From Notolepis coatsorum (taxonomy: Eukaryota; Chordata; Actinopteri; Aulopiformes; Paralepididae): 64,000 nucleotides of DNA. The stretch covers positions 150,923,488 through 150,987,487 of the forward strand of contig OZ020590.1 in assembly GCA_963971535.1 (NCBI GenBank). Direction: 5' to 3'. Positions within the stretch are counted from its first letter, which is position 1. Every line of letters begins with the position of its first letter. The position numbers and the translations under genes are program-made. This document shows positions 36,312-47,851 of this stretch, one piece after another. Under the pieces are notes generated by a model, which was not told the DNA's origin, did no database searches, and saw nothing but the letters and a program-made list of their open reading frames with translations.

Positions 36312-38474
36312 TCAAGGTAGGTTGAAGGAGAGAGAGAAAAGATGAGTCTTAAGCAGGGATTTAAAAGCTTCGACAGAGCAGGCGCCCCTGATGACGGCAG
36401 GTAATTTGTTCCACAGGTAGGGAGCGCGGTAGACAAAGGCTCTGTGGCCGGCGGATTTCTTTTTAACCCTAGGGGTCGATAGAAGCCCCGCATTTTGTGA
36501 GCGCAGAGCACGAGCGGGCGAGTATCGGGAGATGAGATCAGATAGATAGAGCGGTGCAAGCCCATTTAAAATTTTGTAGGTGAGGAGTAGCACTTTAAAG
36601 TCAGAGCGGGCTTGGATAGGAAGCCAATGTAGGGCGGACAAAACTGGTGTGATGTGATCAAATTTTCTAGTTCTAGTTAGTATCCGTGCAGCCGCATTTT
36701 GCACGAGTTGAAGATTTTTGATGCTTGAATTAGGTAAGCCTGAAAAAAGTGCATTACAGTAGTCCAGACGTGATGAGACAAAAGCATGAATCAGGGTTTC
36801 AGCATCAGCCAGAGTTAAAATGGGGCGTATTTTTGCGATATTACGAAGATGGAAGAATGCAATTTTGGTGACGTTTTTTATATGTGCATTAAATGAGAGG
36901 GAGGAATCAAAAATGACTCCGAGGTTTTTTATGGTGGAGCTCTGGGATACATGACAGGTATCAAAGTTGAGGGAGATGTCCTGAAACAGGCCTCTGTGGT
37001 TTGGGGGGCCAACAATTAACATCTCAGTTTTATCTGCATTAAGGAGTAGAAAGTTTTGCGACATCCATTTTTTGACGGCAAGCAAGCAGGCCTCAAGGTT
37101 TTGTAGTTGGGAGGAATCATTTGGCTTAATAGGTATATATAATTGGGTGTCATCAGCGTAAAAATGAAAGTTTATGCCAAATTTGCGTATGATATCGCCG
37201 AGGGGTAGCATGTAAATCGAAAATAGCAAAGGGCCCAGGACAGAGCCTTGTGGGACACCACATTGCACTGGGAGGGTCTCAGATGTTAAATCATTATAGA
37301 CCACGCAGTGTGTTCTATCAGTTAAATAGGATTTAAACCAAGCTAGTGCGAGACCCCGAATGCCAACATGGTTCTCAAGCCGACCTAGAAGAATCGAGTG
37401 ATCGATAGTGTCAAAGGCTGCACTGAGATCAAGTAATAAGAGCACAGAGGTGAGGTTTGAGTCAAGAGAGAGCAGTAAGTCATTTGTGACTTTGGTAACC
37501 GCCGTTTCGGTGGAGTGTAAGGCTCTAAAGCCAGATTGAAATGATTCATTAAGATTATTGTTTGATAAATGGTCAGTAAGTTGCGTTGCGACGATCCGTT
37601 CTAACACTTTGGATAGGAATGGGAGATTGGAGATAGGTCTGTAATTTTTCAAGATTAGAGGGTCGAGGTTCGGTTTTTTAAGTAATGGTTTAATGACGGC
37701 TGATTTAAAGGCCAGGGGCACCACGCCAGTAGACAAAGAGGTGTTGAAGATATTGAGTAGGGCAGGGCCTAGAGTTGGGAAGAGTTTTTTGATGAGAGTT
37801 GCTGGGAGAGGGTCAAACAGACAGGTTGAAGGTTTAGCCGCGCCAACCAGTTTAGAGAGGGCACTAAGTGAGACGTTTTCAAGGCAGCATAGCGTATGAC
37901 TGGAATCAAAGTCAGGGGGAATGCCCGTCAAAGGTTGGGAGGGACTCTGATTGTTGAGTAAAGCAACAATTTCATCTCTAATGAGGTCAATTTTCTTGGT
38001 AAAAAATGTCATGAATTCGTTAGCCGAGAACGCATGGTTTAGGGCACTTGGTTGTTTCTGCGTAAGTTTTGCAACTGTGTCAAACAGAAACTTTGAGTTG
38101 TTTTTGTTTTCATTTATGAGCCTGGAAAAATAAGAGGTTTTGGCAAGTGAGAGTGCCTTTTTGTAGTTACGTAAACTATCATTCCAGGCGAGGCGGAATA
38201 CTTCGAGTTTGGTCGAACGCCATTTATGTTCAAGTTTGCGACAAGCCTTTTTAAAGGAGCGCGTTTCCTCCGTAAACCAGGGAGTTAGTTTTTGCGGAGC
38301 ACGTTTAATTTTAGGTTTAAGGGGAGCGACAATGTCGAGGGTGCTACGAAGGGCGGCATTAAGTTTGTCTGTAAAGAGATCAAGGGGGCCAGAGTAAGAG
38401 AGGAAGGGAGAGAGGGTGTCTGGTAGGCAGTTAACTAGAATTGGGACAGTTGAGGCGTTAATACGACGGCTCAT
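36312..38474 (-). CDS. L2-like LINE reverse-transcriptase frame (720 codons)
   Basis: Open for 720 codons. Motifs: NYRPISNLPFLSKVLERIV, LLLDLSAAFDTIDHSILL, CGVPQGSVLGPLLFSIYMLP, FYADDTQLYI (YADD near residue 438), then SRLDYCNALFSGLPNSSI, LVQNAAARILTRTRKFDH, LHWLPIQARSDFKVLLLTYK and APYLWNKLPAVIRGACSVEA. The RT catalytic triad looks intact. The AP endonuclease is absent through 5' truncation, so it is not autonomous. The unbroken frame agrees with a recent insertion. Confidence 0.92.
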   Translation of the reverse strand: MSRRINASTVPILVNCLPDTLSPFLSYSGPLDLFTDKLNAALRSTLDIVAPLKPKIKRAPQKLTPWFTEETRSFKKACRKLEHKWRSTKLEVFRLAWNDSLRNYKKALSLAKTSYFSRLINENKNNSKFLFDTVAKLTQKQPSALNHAFSANEFMTFFTKKIDLIRDEIVALLNNQSPSQPLTGIPPDFDSSHTLCCLENVSLSALSKLVGAAKPSTCLFDPLPATLIKKLFPTLGPALLNIFNTSLSTGVVPLAFKSAVIKPLLKKPNLDPLILKNYRPISNLPFLSKVLERIVATQLTDHLSNNNLNESFQSGFRALHSTETAVTKVTNDLLLSLDSNLTSVLLLLDLSAAFDTIDHSILLGRLENHVGIRGLALAWFKSYLTDRTHCVVYNDLTSETLPVQCGVPQGSVLGPLLFSIYMLPLGDIIRKFGINFHFYADDTQLYIPIKPNDSSQLQNLEACLLAVKKWMSQNFLLLNADKTEMLIVGPPNHRGLFQDISLNFDTCHVSQSSTIKNLGVIFDSSLSFNAHIKNVTKIAFFHLRNIAKIRPILTLADAETLIHAFVSSRLDYCNALFSGLPNSSIKNLQLVQNAAARILTRTRKFDHITPVLSALHWLPIQARSDFKVLLLTYKILNGLAPLYLSDLISRYSPARALRSQNAGLLSTPRVKKKSAGHRAFVYRAPYLWNKLPAVIRGACSVEAFKSLLKTHLFSLSFNLP

Positions 38475-38491
38475 GTAGGATTCTACACTGT

Positions 38492-41400
38492 CTGGGCTGC
38501 GCAGAGCTCTAGACGTGGGATAGATTGTTGCTTACGTGGGGCTATTCTTGAGCGGGCCAGTATGAAAGCAGTGTGTATCTCTCCTCCCATCTCTTGGGCA
38601 CGCAAATAGGCAACCGATCCGTAGGCTACTTCGGAGGCGTCGCTGAAGACGTGTAGCTCAATCTCGCATGTCTCTGGCCTCACTGTGGATGGGAAGTAGC
38701 TGCGGCGTATATTGACACCTGGGAGTGAGCGGAGTTCCGTCTCCCACTCTCTCCATGTTGAGGCAAGGTGTGCGGGTATTGGGTCGTCCCAGCCCTGGTC
38801 CTTGTCCCATAGTGCTCGTACAATCATCTTTGCCCTGGTGGTGTAAGGTAGAATACATCCCAACGGGTCATATTGTCTGGCGAGTGTTCTGTACACACTC
38901 CGTCTGGTGGTCGGTATCGCCGCCGACCTTCCTTGCTCTGGAGCCAGGGGTTTGTGTCTATAGTGGAGCGAGTCTGTTTTGAAGCGCCAGACTAATCCTA
39001 GTGTCATTTCTTGGGCTTCTCCTGGGATTGTCGCCATCCAGGTTTCGCTGCTGGCAGCCTTGTCTGCGGAGGAGAGGCTGCGCAATACGTGCGGGTCACT
39101 GCTGGCCCACTGCCTGAGATCAAAGCCTCCTTTGATTAGGGAGGCGCGTAACTTGATTAGGAGAGCCTCGGCTTCTTCTTGAGTCGAGACGCTTTGTAGA
39201 CAGTTGTCCACGTAGAAACTGTTCTTCACACTGTGTTGGACCTCTTCATCTGCTGCTGGGTCCTCTGTGACGTGTTTCTGTAGTGCAAAGGTAGCACAGC
39301 ACGGGCTGCATGTGGTTCCGAAGGGGAGTACTTCCCACTGGTAGATGGATGGGTTCTCATCTCCGATCTTCTCTCTCCATAGGAACCGTAGCAGAGGCTT
39401 GTCCTCCTCTACTAGTCTCACCTGCAAGAACATCCCTTTGATATCCCCGCTTATAGCTACCTTGTCCTGGCGGAAGCGCAGTAGCACGCCTAGTAGGGAG
39501 GGGCCGAGTGTGGGGCCGGGCAAGAGCTCTTTATTCAGATTTTGGGATCCGATCTGGTAGCTGCAGTTAAACACAATGCGATCCTTGCCATTGTGATGGA
39601 CCTTGTGATGCGGCACGTACCATGATTCGGTCGTCTGATCGGCCTCTTTAATGTCAATCTTTGTTACGTGTCCCGCTGTGATTAGCTTCTCGATCTCAGC
39701 TCGGTACACACTCTGTTGAGCGGGGTCTTTGGCTAGGCGCCGCTCTGTGTTCAGTAGATAGCGCTCCGTGGCGTCTTTCTTTGCGTGAAAGGGGGGCATT
39801 CCCTCTCGCCTCAGGAGTGGAGTTGCGTATCTCATCACTCCGCCGACTGTGACTCTCTTTGTCCCCTGCTCGAGTAGGTTGATGGCGTAAATGTCTTCTT
39901 TAGAGCGAATGTCTTTCTTATCGTTCTTAAAGGGCATTGTCTCTAGGGTCCATAGCCTCTCGACATGCTGCAGGAGAGTGGTGTCTTCTTCTGTCGTTCT
40001 GGAGTGGAAGCAGCTAGTGGCTGCTGTTCGGTTGAGAGATTTAGCGAGGGGGCCTTGCAATGTCCATCCTAGACGGGTCTCGACTGCTGCAGGACAGCGT
40101 CGGGGGCCTGTATGGACCCGGTCAATCGGGACTATGAGTTCTGCATGGTCGGAGCCTATCAACAGGGTCGGGGTAGCGCCGTCTATGAGCGGGATAGGTA
40201 ATTGACGCAGGTGCACATATTTATCCATCAACTTGGTGACAGGGTAGGTGTACTGCGATAGTCCTATTTCTTGGCTGGTGAAAGCATTTGTGATCTTGTA
40301 CCGTCGCTCTGGCTGCCCGTTGGCTGCGATAGTGAAGGAGACATTCTCGCCCTTTATCGTCTTTAAATCTCTTCTTATTGTCCGAATCGTCATTTCGTTC
40401 TTGCTCCCCCGCAGTCCCAGCTGAGTCGCAGCGGAGGCGAGCAGAAGGGTCTTCTCTGACCCGTCATCAAGGACGGCGTAAGTGTCCATGACTTTATCCT
40501 GGTAGCTCAATGTCACACGGACTACCTTTAAGAGCACTTGAGCTCCGTTGCTGCTGGCGGGGTCAATGTACATGACACTTGCCTTGGTGCCGCTCCGTGG
40601 TGCAGGTATAGGCCGTCTTCCATTACTATCGTGTAGTATATCTAGATGGGCTCCATCGCACCGGCTGCACCTTTTCTTTAGGCGGCATTCGGCTGCCATG
40701 TGGGGCCGCGCACATCGATAACAGCGCCGGTTGGACTTTATCCATTGGCTCACTTCTTCTGCATTCATCTTTGTGAATGAGTCACATTGTGACAGCCAGT
40801 GTTCTTTCTCACAGTAGGGACACGCTATCTTCCACTTCTCCTTTCTCGAGGGGGTGCTGTGACTCTTACTGCTCGGTACTGACTCTGATTGGTGCATGAC
40901 AGTCACCGATCTTCTTCCATCACTTATTCTCCTGGGTCCCTCTCTGGAGCTTGGCGTGCTCCGCCCGAAGGTGTCCAGTCGTAAGCTGCTGACCTCTCTC
41001 GCCAGGAAGTCGGCCAGATCAAGGAGGGATGGCTCGGGGCCGTCGGGATCTCGGTAGTCCCTCTGCCGCCGAAAGCGCTCCTGTCTTGCGGGTGGCAGCT
41101 TCTCCAAAATCCTCTCAACGTTAGAGTTGGCGTACAGCTCATGCATGCCCTTCTCCCGTTGAGCTCCCAGCATCCCCACCAGGGACTGCACTTTGATTGA
41201 CAGGTCGTCTAGTGAGCGATTGTCTGTGGCTGGGGGTAGGCGGTCAATATGCCTTATCTCCTGGATTACGTAATCCCATATACGTCCATATCTCTGATCC
41301 AGCGCTGCAAGGGCCGCTGTGTATGGGGTCGAGGAGGTAGCATAGGCTAGCGCTATATTGTGCGCTCGCGGTACTTTCAGGTGCTTCAATAATATTGCAT

Positions 41401-42772
41401 ACTTGTGGCGTTCATCAGCGACATCCACCATCATTGTCTCTAAGCACATCCGGAGCTCCGTGTACTGTGCTCGACTCTCATAGGCGAAGTCTGGGAATGA
41501 CGGCGTGGCGTTGTATGACGCCGTGGATGGCTGATACATCGGCGAGCGTTGGGGGAGAGACCTCCTGGGCGAGTCCCCTCTTGCGCCTCGCTGTGGGCTG
41601 GTACTGGCAGGGTACCATGGCCCGCTGGTCCAGGTACTGTTCCCCGGGGCTGGTCGTGCGTCGTGCTCACCCGTAAATAGAGTCGGGGGTCTGTAGCGCA
41701 GCGCCGCGGGGGTATAGCCTGGACTGTATGGGACCTCCTGGTCCGGTGGAGTACTGTGCTGTCGTCGGGCTTGGTTCTCCTCTTCTCCCTCTTCTTCTTC
41801 TATCAAATCTTCCAGATCTTGTAATCGTTTATTTAGCTTCTCCGCAGTGTAGGCCGCTCCTTCCTTGTAGCTGGGTCTCGCTTGGACCGGTATGGGAAGG
41901 GGGTCTGCGGGGGGTCTAGACTCGGTCTGTTGGTCAAGTTCAGGGTCGCTTGCTCGTTGCGGTGACGCTGCTCTTGACTGCTGTCTCGACGAGTTCCTTG
42001 AGCCCCTGGCGGAGGGAGAGGGAGTTGTCCTTTTGATCAGCTGCTCTATTAGTTGCGCTTGTAGTCTGTCGCGCTCTGCGTCTCTTTGGGCACCGGCAGC
42101 GGTGCGCTGGGCGTCGGCCCGGTCTCTTGCCATATTCTCTTCCATCTGGAAGCGTCTCATCTCCAGACATGTGCGCTGTTCTTCGCTCCGTTGCTGCGCT
42201 TGGAGGTGTTCGCGCTCGCCAAGCATCTGTGCTTGGAGCCGATCGCGCTCGGCGGAGGCTGTCAGGCTGACGAGGAACGCCTGTTGTAGTATCCTCTCCG
42301 CTTCGTTGGGGGAAGGCGGTAGTGGAGGTGAGCCGCTCCTGCGTGAGCCGCTCCTGGGGGTACTCGTTGGGGAGTCCTGGAGCTCTAGTTCCTCGGCGCT
42401 CTCCTCCTCTTCCTCCGTGCAGAGTTCTCTCTCTGTAGGGTTGTCTTCCTCCCGGGGCTTGTCGGGGACTACTTCTTTAGTAGTGGCGGGGGGTAAAGGC
42501 ATGTCAATTCCCTCCTGGTCCCCACCGTGGGCTTGGTCAGTTACATTAGGACCTACTAGGGCCTCTGTGGTCGGGGAAACCTGGTCGTTAAGGTCAGACA
42601 TAATTTTACTTTCTACTTTTACCACGTTTACCGTTTGTCGAAGGCTAGGTAGTTGACTGACAGTGTAAGCCTCTAAGTACTGAGGTGTCTGTCGTCTGCG
42701 CCGCGGGCGTTCTAGGTTAGGAGGATCGTTTCGTGGAGTGTTCATCATAGGCCATTTCGATATTAATAACAC
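38492..42772 (-). CDS. BEL/Pao copy 2 gag to RNase H frame (fossil)
   Basis: Minus-strand frame of about 1,429 residues. It begins near MMNTPRNDPPNLERPRRRRQ, close to the primer site. Gag is Gln/Arg-rich and acidic, then RYGRIWDYVIQEIRHIDR as in copy 1. Zinc knuckles are CPYCEKEHWLSQC and CYRCARPHMAAECRLKKRC. Protease is AVLDDGSEKTLLLAS. RT includes ISGDIKGMFLQVRLVEEDK and FYVDNCLQS. RNase H begins VFSDASEVAYGSVAYL and runs to the LINE insertion. No envelope-like gene is seen. Confidence 0.88.
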
Positions 42773-42798
42773 TATATTAATATTACACTAGTTACCCA

Positions 42799-42815
42799 TC
42801 CGGCTCGAAGGACCA
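42799..42815 (-). promoter_or_regulatory. Primer-binding site, tRNA-Tyr type (BEL copy 2)
   Basis: TCCGGCTCGAAGGACCA on +, identical to copy 1 (8400-8416), 2 nt from the 5' LTR. Confidence 0.85.
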
Positions 42816-42817
42816 AT

Positions 42818-44220
42818 TGTAACTGAGGGGTACAATTCCCTGACTGTATTGTTAGATATGATATTTAATACCACTACCTCATGTACTTTAACTTCTGGCC
42901 ACCCAGTACAAGATATAAGTATGATGAACACTTTCCCACCTGATGAAACGAACCAACACAAATGTACCAAATCGAATATTTAATACAGCAAAAGGTGTAT
43001 ACAACATTCACTTAATTACATTTATGATTTGAAATATTGAATATGCACTTTTATGGCAAATGAGTATTCGTAGGTAAATCAACATTGAATGTCCAATCTC
43101 TGGTTGCGCAGGGAGTAAGTATACAACCTGGAATATTTAGGAAACGATAGCGATGGTACTTAAATGATTATAGCTGGATACACTAAGGGGGGGGGGGGTC
43201 CCGCTGGTTGTAAGACAGTAGGAGGGGGGGGGGTTAGAGAAGCCGCTGGCGGTATCCCATCTGGCCGACGGTGTCTTGGGAGAATCCAAAGTCTTGGACA
43301 CGGTGCCCACAGAACCTCGGGCCGCAGACGAATACAGCTGGACCCTCTGTGGAACGGTATCTGCCGGTCCACAACGGAGAGACGTGGTGCGACCTCACGT
43401 GTAGAACGCCGCCTCACCTGGAGTCCTCTCCGGGGGGTAATTCCAACACTCGGCAGTGTTGGCCTTTATCCATGGAATAATCAAAGCACACAAAGCATAA
43501 TCCAAGAGCCGTGGAAGGCTCGCCGTCGTCTGGGTAGAGTAATCCAATATACAGGTCCAGTCGCTCTTGACCCGGAGCTCCTCGGATGCAATCACCACTA
43601 GGGGTCTGACCAGCCTGGTTAAGCGTCCAGATAACATCAGGAACGATGGGGGTGCTGATAGCTGTAGGACTCTAACCGAACGATGCACCATACATAAATA
43701 GACTATTATTAGCTTAATAGAATACGTCCAACTCGACGGTATGGTGCCAAACTATGACCATTCAACTATTAATCTACACGATATCTCAATGCCTATTCTG
43801 GGCCAAGTAGGCCTTACTACACCGCACGTGCGTCGTGGGGAGGCTTTTGCGTCTGTCACTCTGTTGGAGGGTAAAGAACTGGACTAAAAGAAAGTTCTAC
43901 TTTACGAGCGCCATATATATATGCGCTATGAACAAATAGTACCATTCGTATTTCGCCCGGCATATTACTGCGCGGAACCGGGGGTTGCCTCGACATGTTA
44001 GGCGGCACGATTGAACTTGGACCTAGGGGTATGGCAACCTGGCGCCAGGCTCTCGTCCAATGGTAGAATGAAACTATTATGGGCTGTTTAGTAGAAACGG
44101 GGATATTCAATGCATATTGTACAAGGAATATACAGGGGATATCAAACGATATACAAATACAATTAAATATATATATATAAATAAATATACATATTCGGTT
44201 TAATCTGATCCTTCACAACA
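42818..44220 (-). repeat. BEL/Pao copy 2, 5' LTR
   Basis: About 1.40 kb, nearly identical to 31464-32868, followed by GCTAG. Confidence 0.92.
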
Positions 44221-44575
44221 GCTAGGCTGTGCTCGCTGAGTCTGTACCTAGTCAAGGATCTTCTTAGTTTTGCGTCAGTCACAGTGCTCAGGTATTCTGC
44301 CACTGTGTACTCTCTGTTTAGGGCCAAATAGCATTCCAATTTGCTCTGGTTTTGGGTTGATTCTTTCCAATGTGTCAGATGTTTTCTTATAATTTGGTTT
44401 AGTCCAGTGTGGTTTCTGTCTGGTGGCTCTGCTTGTGTTTGTGAGCAGAGTCCCAGGACCAACTGGCTGAGCGGGAATATCTCTGTAGGTGAGGGCTTTG
44501 TTATGGAGTGAGTCTGGGTCACTTTCTTGTAGATGATTATAGAATTATAAATGCTCTTTTTTGGATATTTTTTGG

Positions 44576-45397
<822 letters not shown>

Positions 45398-45399
45398 TC

Positions 45400-45495
<96 letters not shown>

Positions 45496-45511
45496 TCTCT
45501 CTCTCTCTCTG

Positions 45512-45547
<36 letters not shown>

Positions 45548-45552
45548 TTTTT
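45398..45552. repeat. (CT)n microsatellite
   Basis: About 70 CT units with CTGT interruptions. Confidence 0.97.
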
Positions 45553-45715
45553 CAGAACAGGCAGGCATTGCGAGACTAAACTATAATTGTGTTTGGATTG
45601 TTTGTGATTATGAGGGGGGTGGGATGGGGAAGAAGGATTCTGATTCCATAAATGTTCAATGTCACATTGGATTCGGACTAGAATTTAGAGAAGAAAAAAA
45701 GTGACAGCCCTAGAA

Positions 45716-45810
45716 AACAGACTCAGAATCAGCTCTATTACAGCATAGAGGAGTGTAAAACAGACTCAAAATCAGCTCTAATATATCATAGAGTGGGAAA
45801 ACAGACTCAG
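45716..45810. repeat. About 42-bp tandem repeat, 2-3 copies
   Basis: ACAGACTCAGAATCAGCTCT units end in CATAGAG(T)G and GAAA. They lie just before the 56-bp array. Confidence 0.8.
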
Positions 45811-45842
45811 GATCTGTCTCTCTGTCCCCTCGTTATCCAGAG

Positions 45843-46002
45843 TGTCTCTGACGGGTTTGAAATGGGTCTTTCTGTCTCTCTGTCCCCTCGTTATACACAG
45901 TGTCTGACGGGTTTGAAATGGGTCTTTCTGTCTCTCTGTCCCCTCGTTATACACAGTGTCTGACGGGTTTGAAATGGGTCTTTCTGTCTCTCCGTCCCCC
46001 AG
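45843..46002 (+). repeat. 56-bp tandem repeat covering the exon A acceptor
   Basis: Units 45843-45900, 45901-45956 and 45957-46002 share TGTCTGACGGGTTTGAAATG then GGTCTTTCTGTCTCTCTGTC. Each ends in a pyrimidine-rich stretch plus AG (TTATACACAG, TTATACACAG, CCGTCCCCCAG). Only the last borders coding sequence. An additional partial unit precedes (TATCCAG at 45840). Confidence 0.9.
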
Positions 46003-46144
46003 GGCCTCCGTTCATCGTGTCTCCTCCGGACAACATCACGGTGAACATCTCACAGGACGCCTTCTTCACCTGCCAGGCGGAGGCCTACCCGGGAAACCTG
46101 ACCTACACCTGGTTCTGGGAGGAGGACAACGTCTTCTTCAAGAA
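46003..46144 (+). CDS. igsf9b: IGSF9B-like exon A, first half of an Ig domain
   Basis: Internal coding exon of a turtle/IGSF9-family cell-adhesion protein (type I membrane protein, Ig plus FNIII ectodomain, synaptic and dendritic roles known for the family). It reads GPPFIVSPPDNITVNISQD then FTCQAEAYPGNLTYTW and ends DNVFFK. It holds the B-strand Cys (FTC), the core Trp (YTW) and three N-glycosylation sequons (NIT, NIS, NLT). The acceptor is a CT-rich tract ending CCCCCAG at 46002, and the donor GTAAAG starts at 46145. The exon enters in phase 1 and leaves in phase 2, and joins exon B to give [16 protein letters not shown]. From memory the sequence resembles the third Ig domain of IGSF9B more than IGSF9. 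A fish duplicate (igsf9ba or bb) is equally possible. Confidence 0.85.
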
Positions 46145-46275
46145 GTAAAGTTATGATCCTCATCCTCCTCATCATCCTCATCATCATCATCCTCCATAAT
46201 CGCCTCACCTCCGTCTCTGTGTGTTGTGCTGTTCAGACCTTGGCAGCAGGCAGTAGACAGCAAACACAATAATCA

Positions 46276-47665
46276 TTTTTTATTTGTATTTTTTACCTTC
46301 TCTTTCTCCTATTTTTCTCTGATTTTCTCCCCGTCCCAATTAGTCGTTGTGCCAATTCCCCCCCCCCCCCCCCCCCCTCCTCCCCTACCTGGTTGTTGTA
46401 CGCATGTTCTCCCACGAGTCGGTACAAGGGTGTCCTGATGTCGAACGCACGCTTCCTCCGAGACGTGCGCCGTCAAGCCAGTGACGCTCTTTTCACTTGG
46501 CAGCGAGGACTCTCATTGGTGAAGTGTAACGCGTGGGAGGCCACGCTATCTCCACCAAGTCCTGCCCCGCTTAGCAAGCGCCGAGACCTGACCTGTAGGC
46601 GTCGCTGTCCACAACGCCAGCTTTCCCACCCGCCAGCTTTCCCACCCCCTAATACTGCCAATTGTATTAGTATGAACGGCCAGCCAAGCTGGTAGCAACG
46701 CAGAGAGCTGGGCTCAAACCCAGCGTCTCCTGTCAAGTCAAGTCAAGTCAAGTCAAGAGTTTTAATTGTCACGGCATACAGGTATACAATGAAATGCGGC
46801 TGGTCTTGCCCGCGACGATGTGCAATACAGTGGTACAACATATAATAGAATCCAATAAAATACAGTGGTACAACATATTAATATAATCCAATAAAACAGT
46901 GCAATAAACAGGTACATGGTGTGCCATCTCGGTATCTGTACATTAGTATTTACAGAGCATATAGGACATGCTAGGTAGCTTTAGTAGTGCAATACACTGT
47001 TCCTGATGCTATACTACTTTAAGTGGCCTTTCCTCTGGCCATAAGTGTGCGTGTGTGCGGCATGAGTGTTAAAGTGGCTGCTAGTGTGTGAGCGTGCTCA
47101 GCGTGCGTGTCGTGTATGTGCTTGTGTGTGGATAGTTCAGTTTCTGTGTCTCTCAATGTTCATTGTTCAAGGCTCTGATGGCCTGGGGGAAGAAGCTTAG
47201 CCTAAGCCTCTCCGTCCTAGTAGCTGGAGTTCGCAGGCGTCTGCCTGACCTCAGCAGCTGGAACAGGCTGTTATTGGGGTGGTGGGGGTCTTTCATTATC
47301 CTGCAGGCTCTGGATTTGCACCTCTTGTTGTATAGAGCCTGCAGGGGAGGTAGCGCAATACCCGTGGTACGCTCGGCTGAGCGCACCACTCTCTGTAGGG
47401 CCTTCTTGTCCTGTGCCGTGCTGTTCCCATACCAGGCAGTGATGTTTCCGGTCAAGATGCTCTCTACAGCTCCTGAGTAGAAGGACTGGAGTATCTTCCC
47501 CGATACTCTGAACTTCCTTAACTGTCTCAGGTGGTAGAGGCGCTGCTTCGCTTTCTTTACTACTGTGTCTATGTGTGTTGACCATGTCAGGTCCTCTGAG
47601 ATGTGGACCCCCAGGTACTCCTGCGTTGGTGACGAGCGCAATCTCCGCTACGCCACCTGACTGAC
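46276..47665 (-). mobile_element. SINE family C-like, split by a LINE
   Basis: Reversed. The tail region is 46276-46375 (T-rich, CCCGTCCCAATTAG, C-run) and the body contains CTGTAGGCGTCGCTGTC (minus: GACAGCGACGCCTACAG). The tRNA-like head is broken: the B-box side CTGGGCTCAAACCCAGCG ends at 46732 and the A-box side GACGAGCGCAATCTCCGCTA resumes at 47632. The LINE at 46737-47629 lies between them. Confidence 0.8.
46737..47629 (-). mobile_element. 5'-truncated LINE inside a SINE head
   Basis: The tail of repeated CAAGT units is at 46737-46757. The coding part 47641-47160 on minus reads YLGVHISEDLTWSTHIDTVV, then RVVRSAERTTGIALPPLQAL, then HPNNSLFQLLRSGRRLRTPA, then LRLSFFPQAIRALNN. It is the C-terminal domain of the LINE family that also gave 22271-22830. 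Confidence 0.85.
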
Positions 47666-47851
47666 CGCTTTAATAATCATTGTTTTTGAATGAGAGATGG
47701 CGGCAACGAATGCGCCAAACTTTCACCGTCCTCCGCCACGGATTTTCAAAGAGGATGTGAAGAAAGTCAAAATGCAGCTCTTCTCTCTTCAGAGCTTTTT
47801 CCCCACGTGTTCTTTGCAGGAATAGCTATTTTTTCTTCTTCCATATGTTAA

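Larger units (their letters stand above)
34806..38491 (-). mobile_element. L2-like LINE inserted in BEL copy 2
   Basis: The tail of repeated ATCAA units is at 34806-34830, then TTTATTTATAGGGCCCGACA. A 3' UTR of 1.5 kb contains several internal tandem repeats. The coding frame is 36312-38474 and the 5' end is truncated at about 38491. Since it sits inside BEL copy 2, it is younger than that insertion. It is a different L2-like lineage from 26206-28815. Confidence 0.92.
31464..44220 (-). mobile_element. BEL/Pao LTR retrotransposon, copy 2 (fossil, broken)
   Basis: LTRs of about 1.40 kb at 31464-32868 (3') and 42818-44220 (5'). Perfect target duplication GCTAG at 31459-31463 and 44221-44225. 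Parts seen: tRNA-Tyr-type primer site, gag, zinc knuckles, protease, RT, RNase H, integrase with H2C2 zinc finger and D,D,E core, DUF5641-like end, purine-rich tract at the 3' LTR. An L2-like LINE (34806-38491) is inserted in the RNase H region. The LTRs are almost identical to each other but clearly different from copy 1, so this is a separate, also recent, subfamily. Broken; the LINE is the main of at least one break. Confidence 0.93.
31034..44575 (-). mobile_element. LINE C-terminal fragment split by BEL copy 2
   Basis: Left part 31034-31463, right part 44221-44575. The tail of repeated TTCAA units is at 31034, then AAGGGGCTTTATTGACATGG. The right part codes on minus for CYLALNREYTVAEYLSTVTD, AKLRRSLTRYRLSEHSLA; the left part continues IEKGRPGSQGKTDCAPTAHK and LPYLEKYNNVQTQQQ. 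The two halves meet at the GCTAG duplication of the BEL element. CT-rich tracts lie on both outer sides, so the LINE probably entered a CT microsatellite. Confidence 0.8.
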
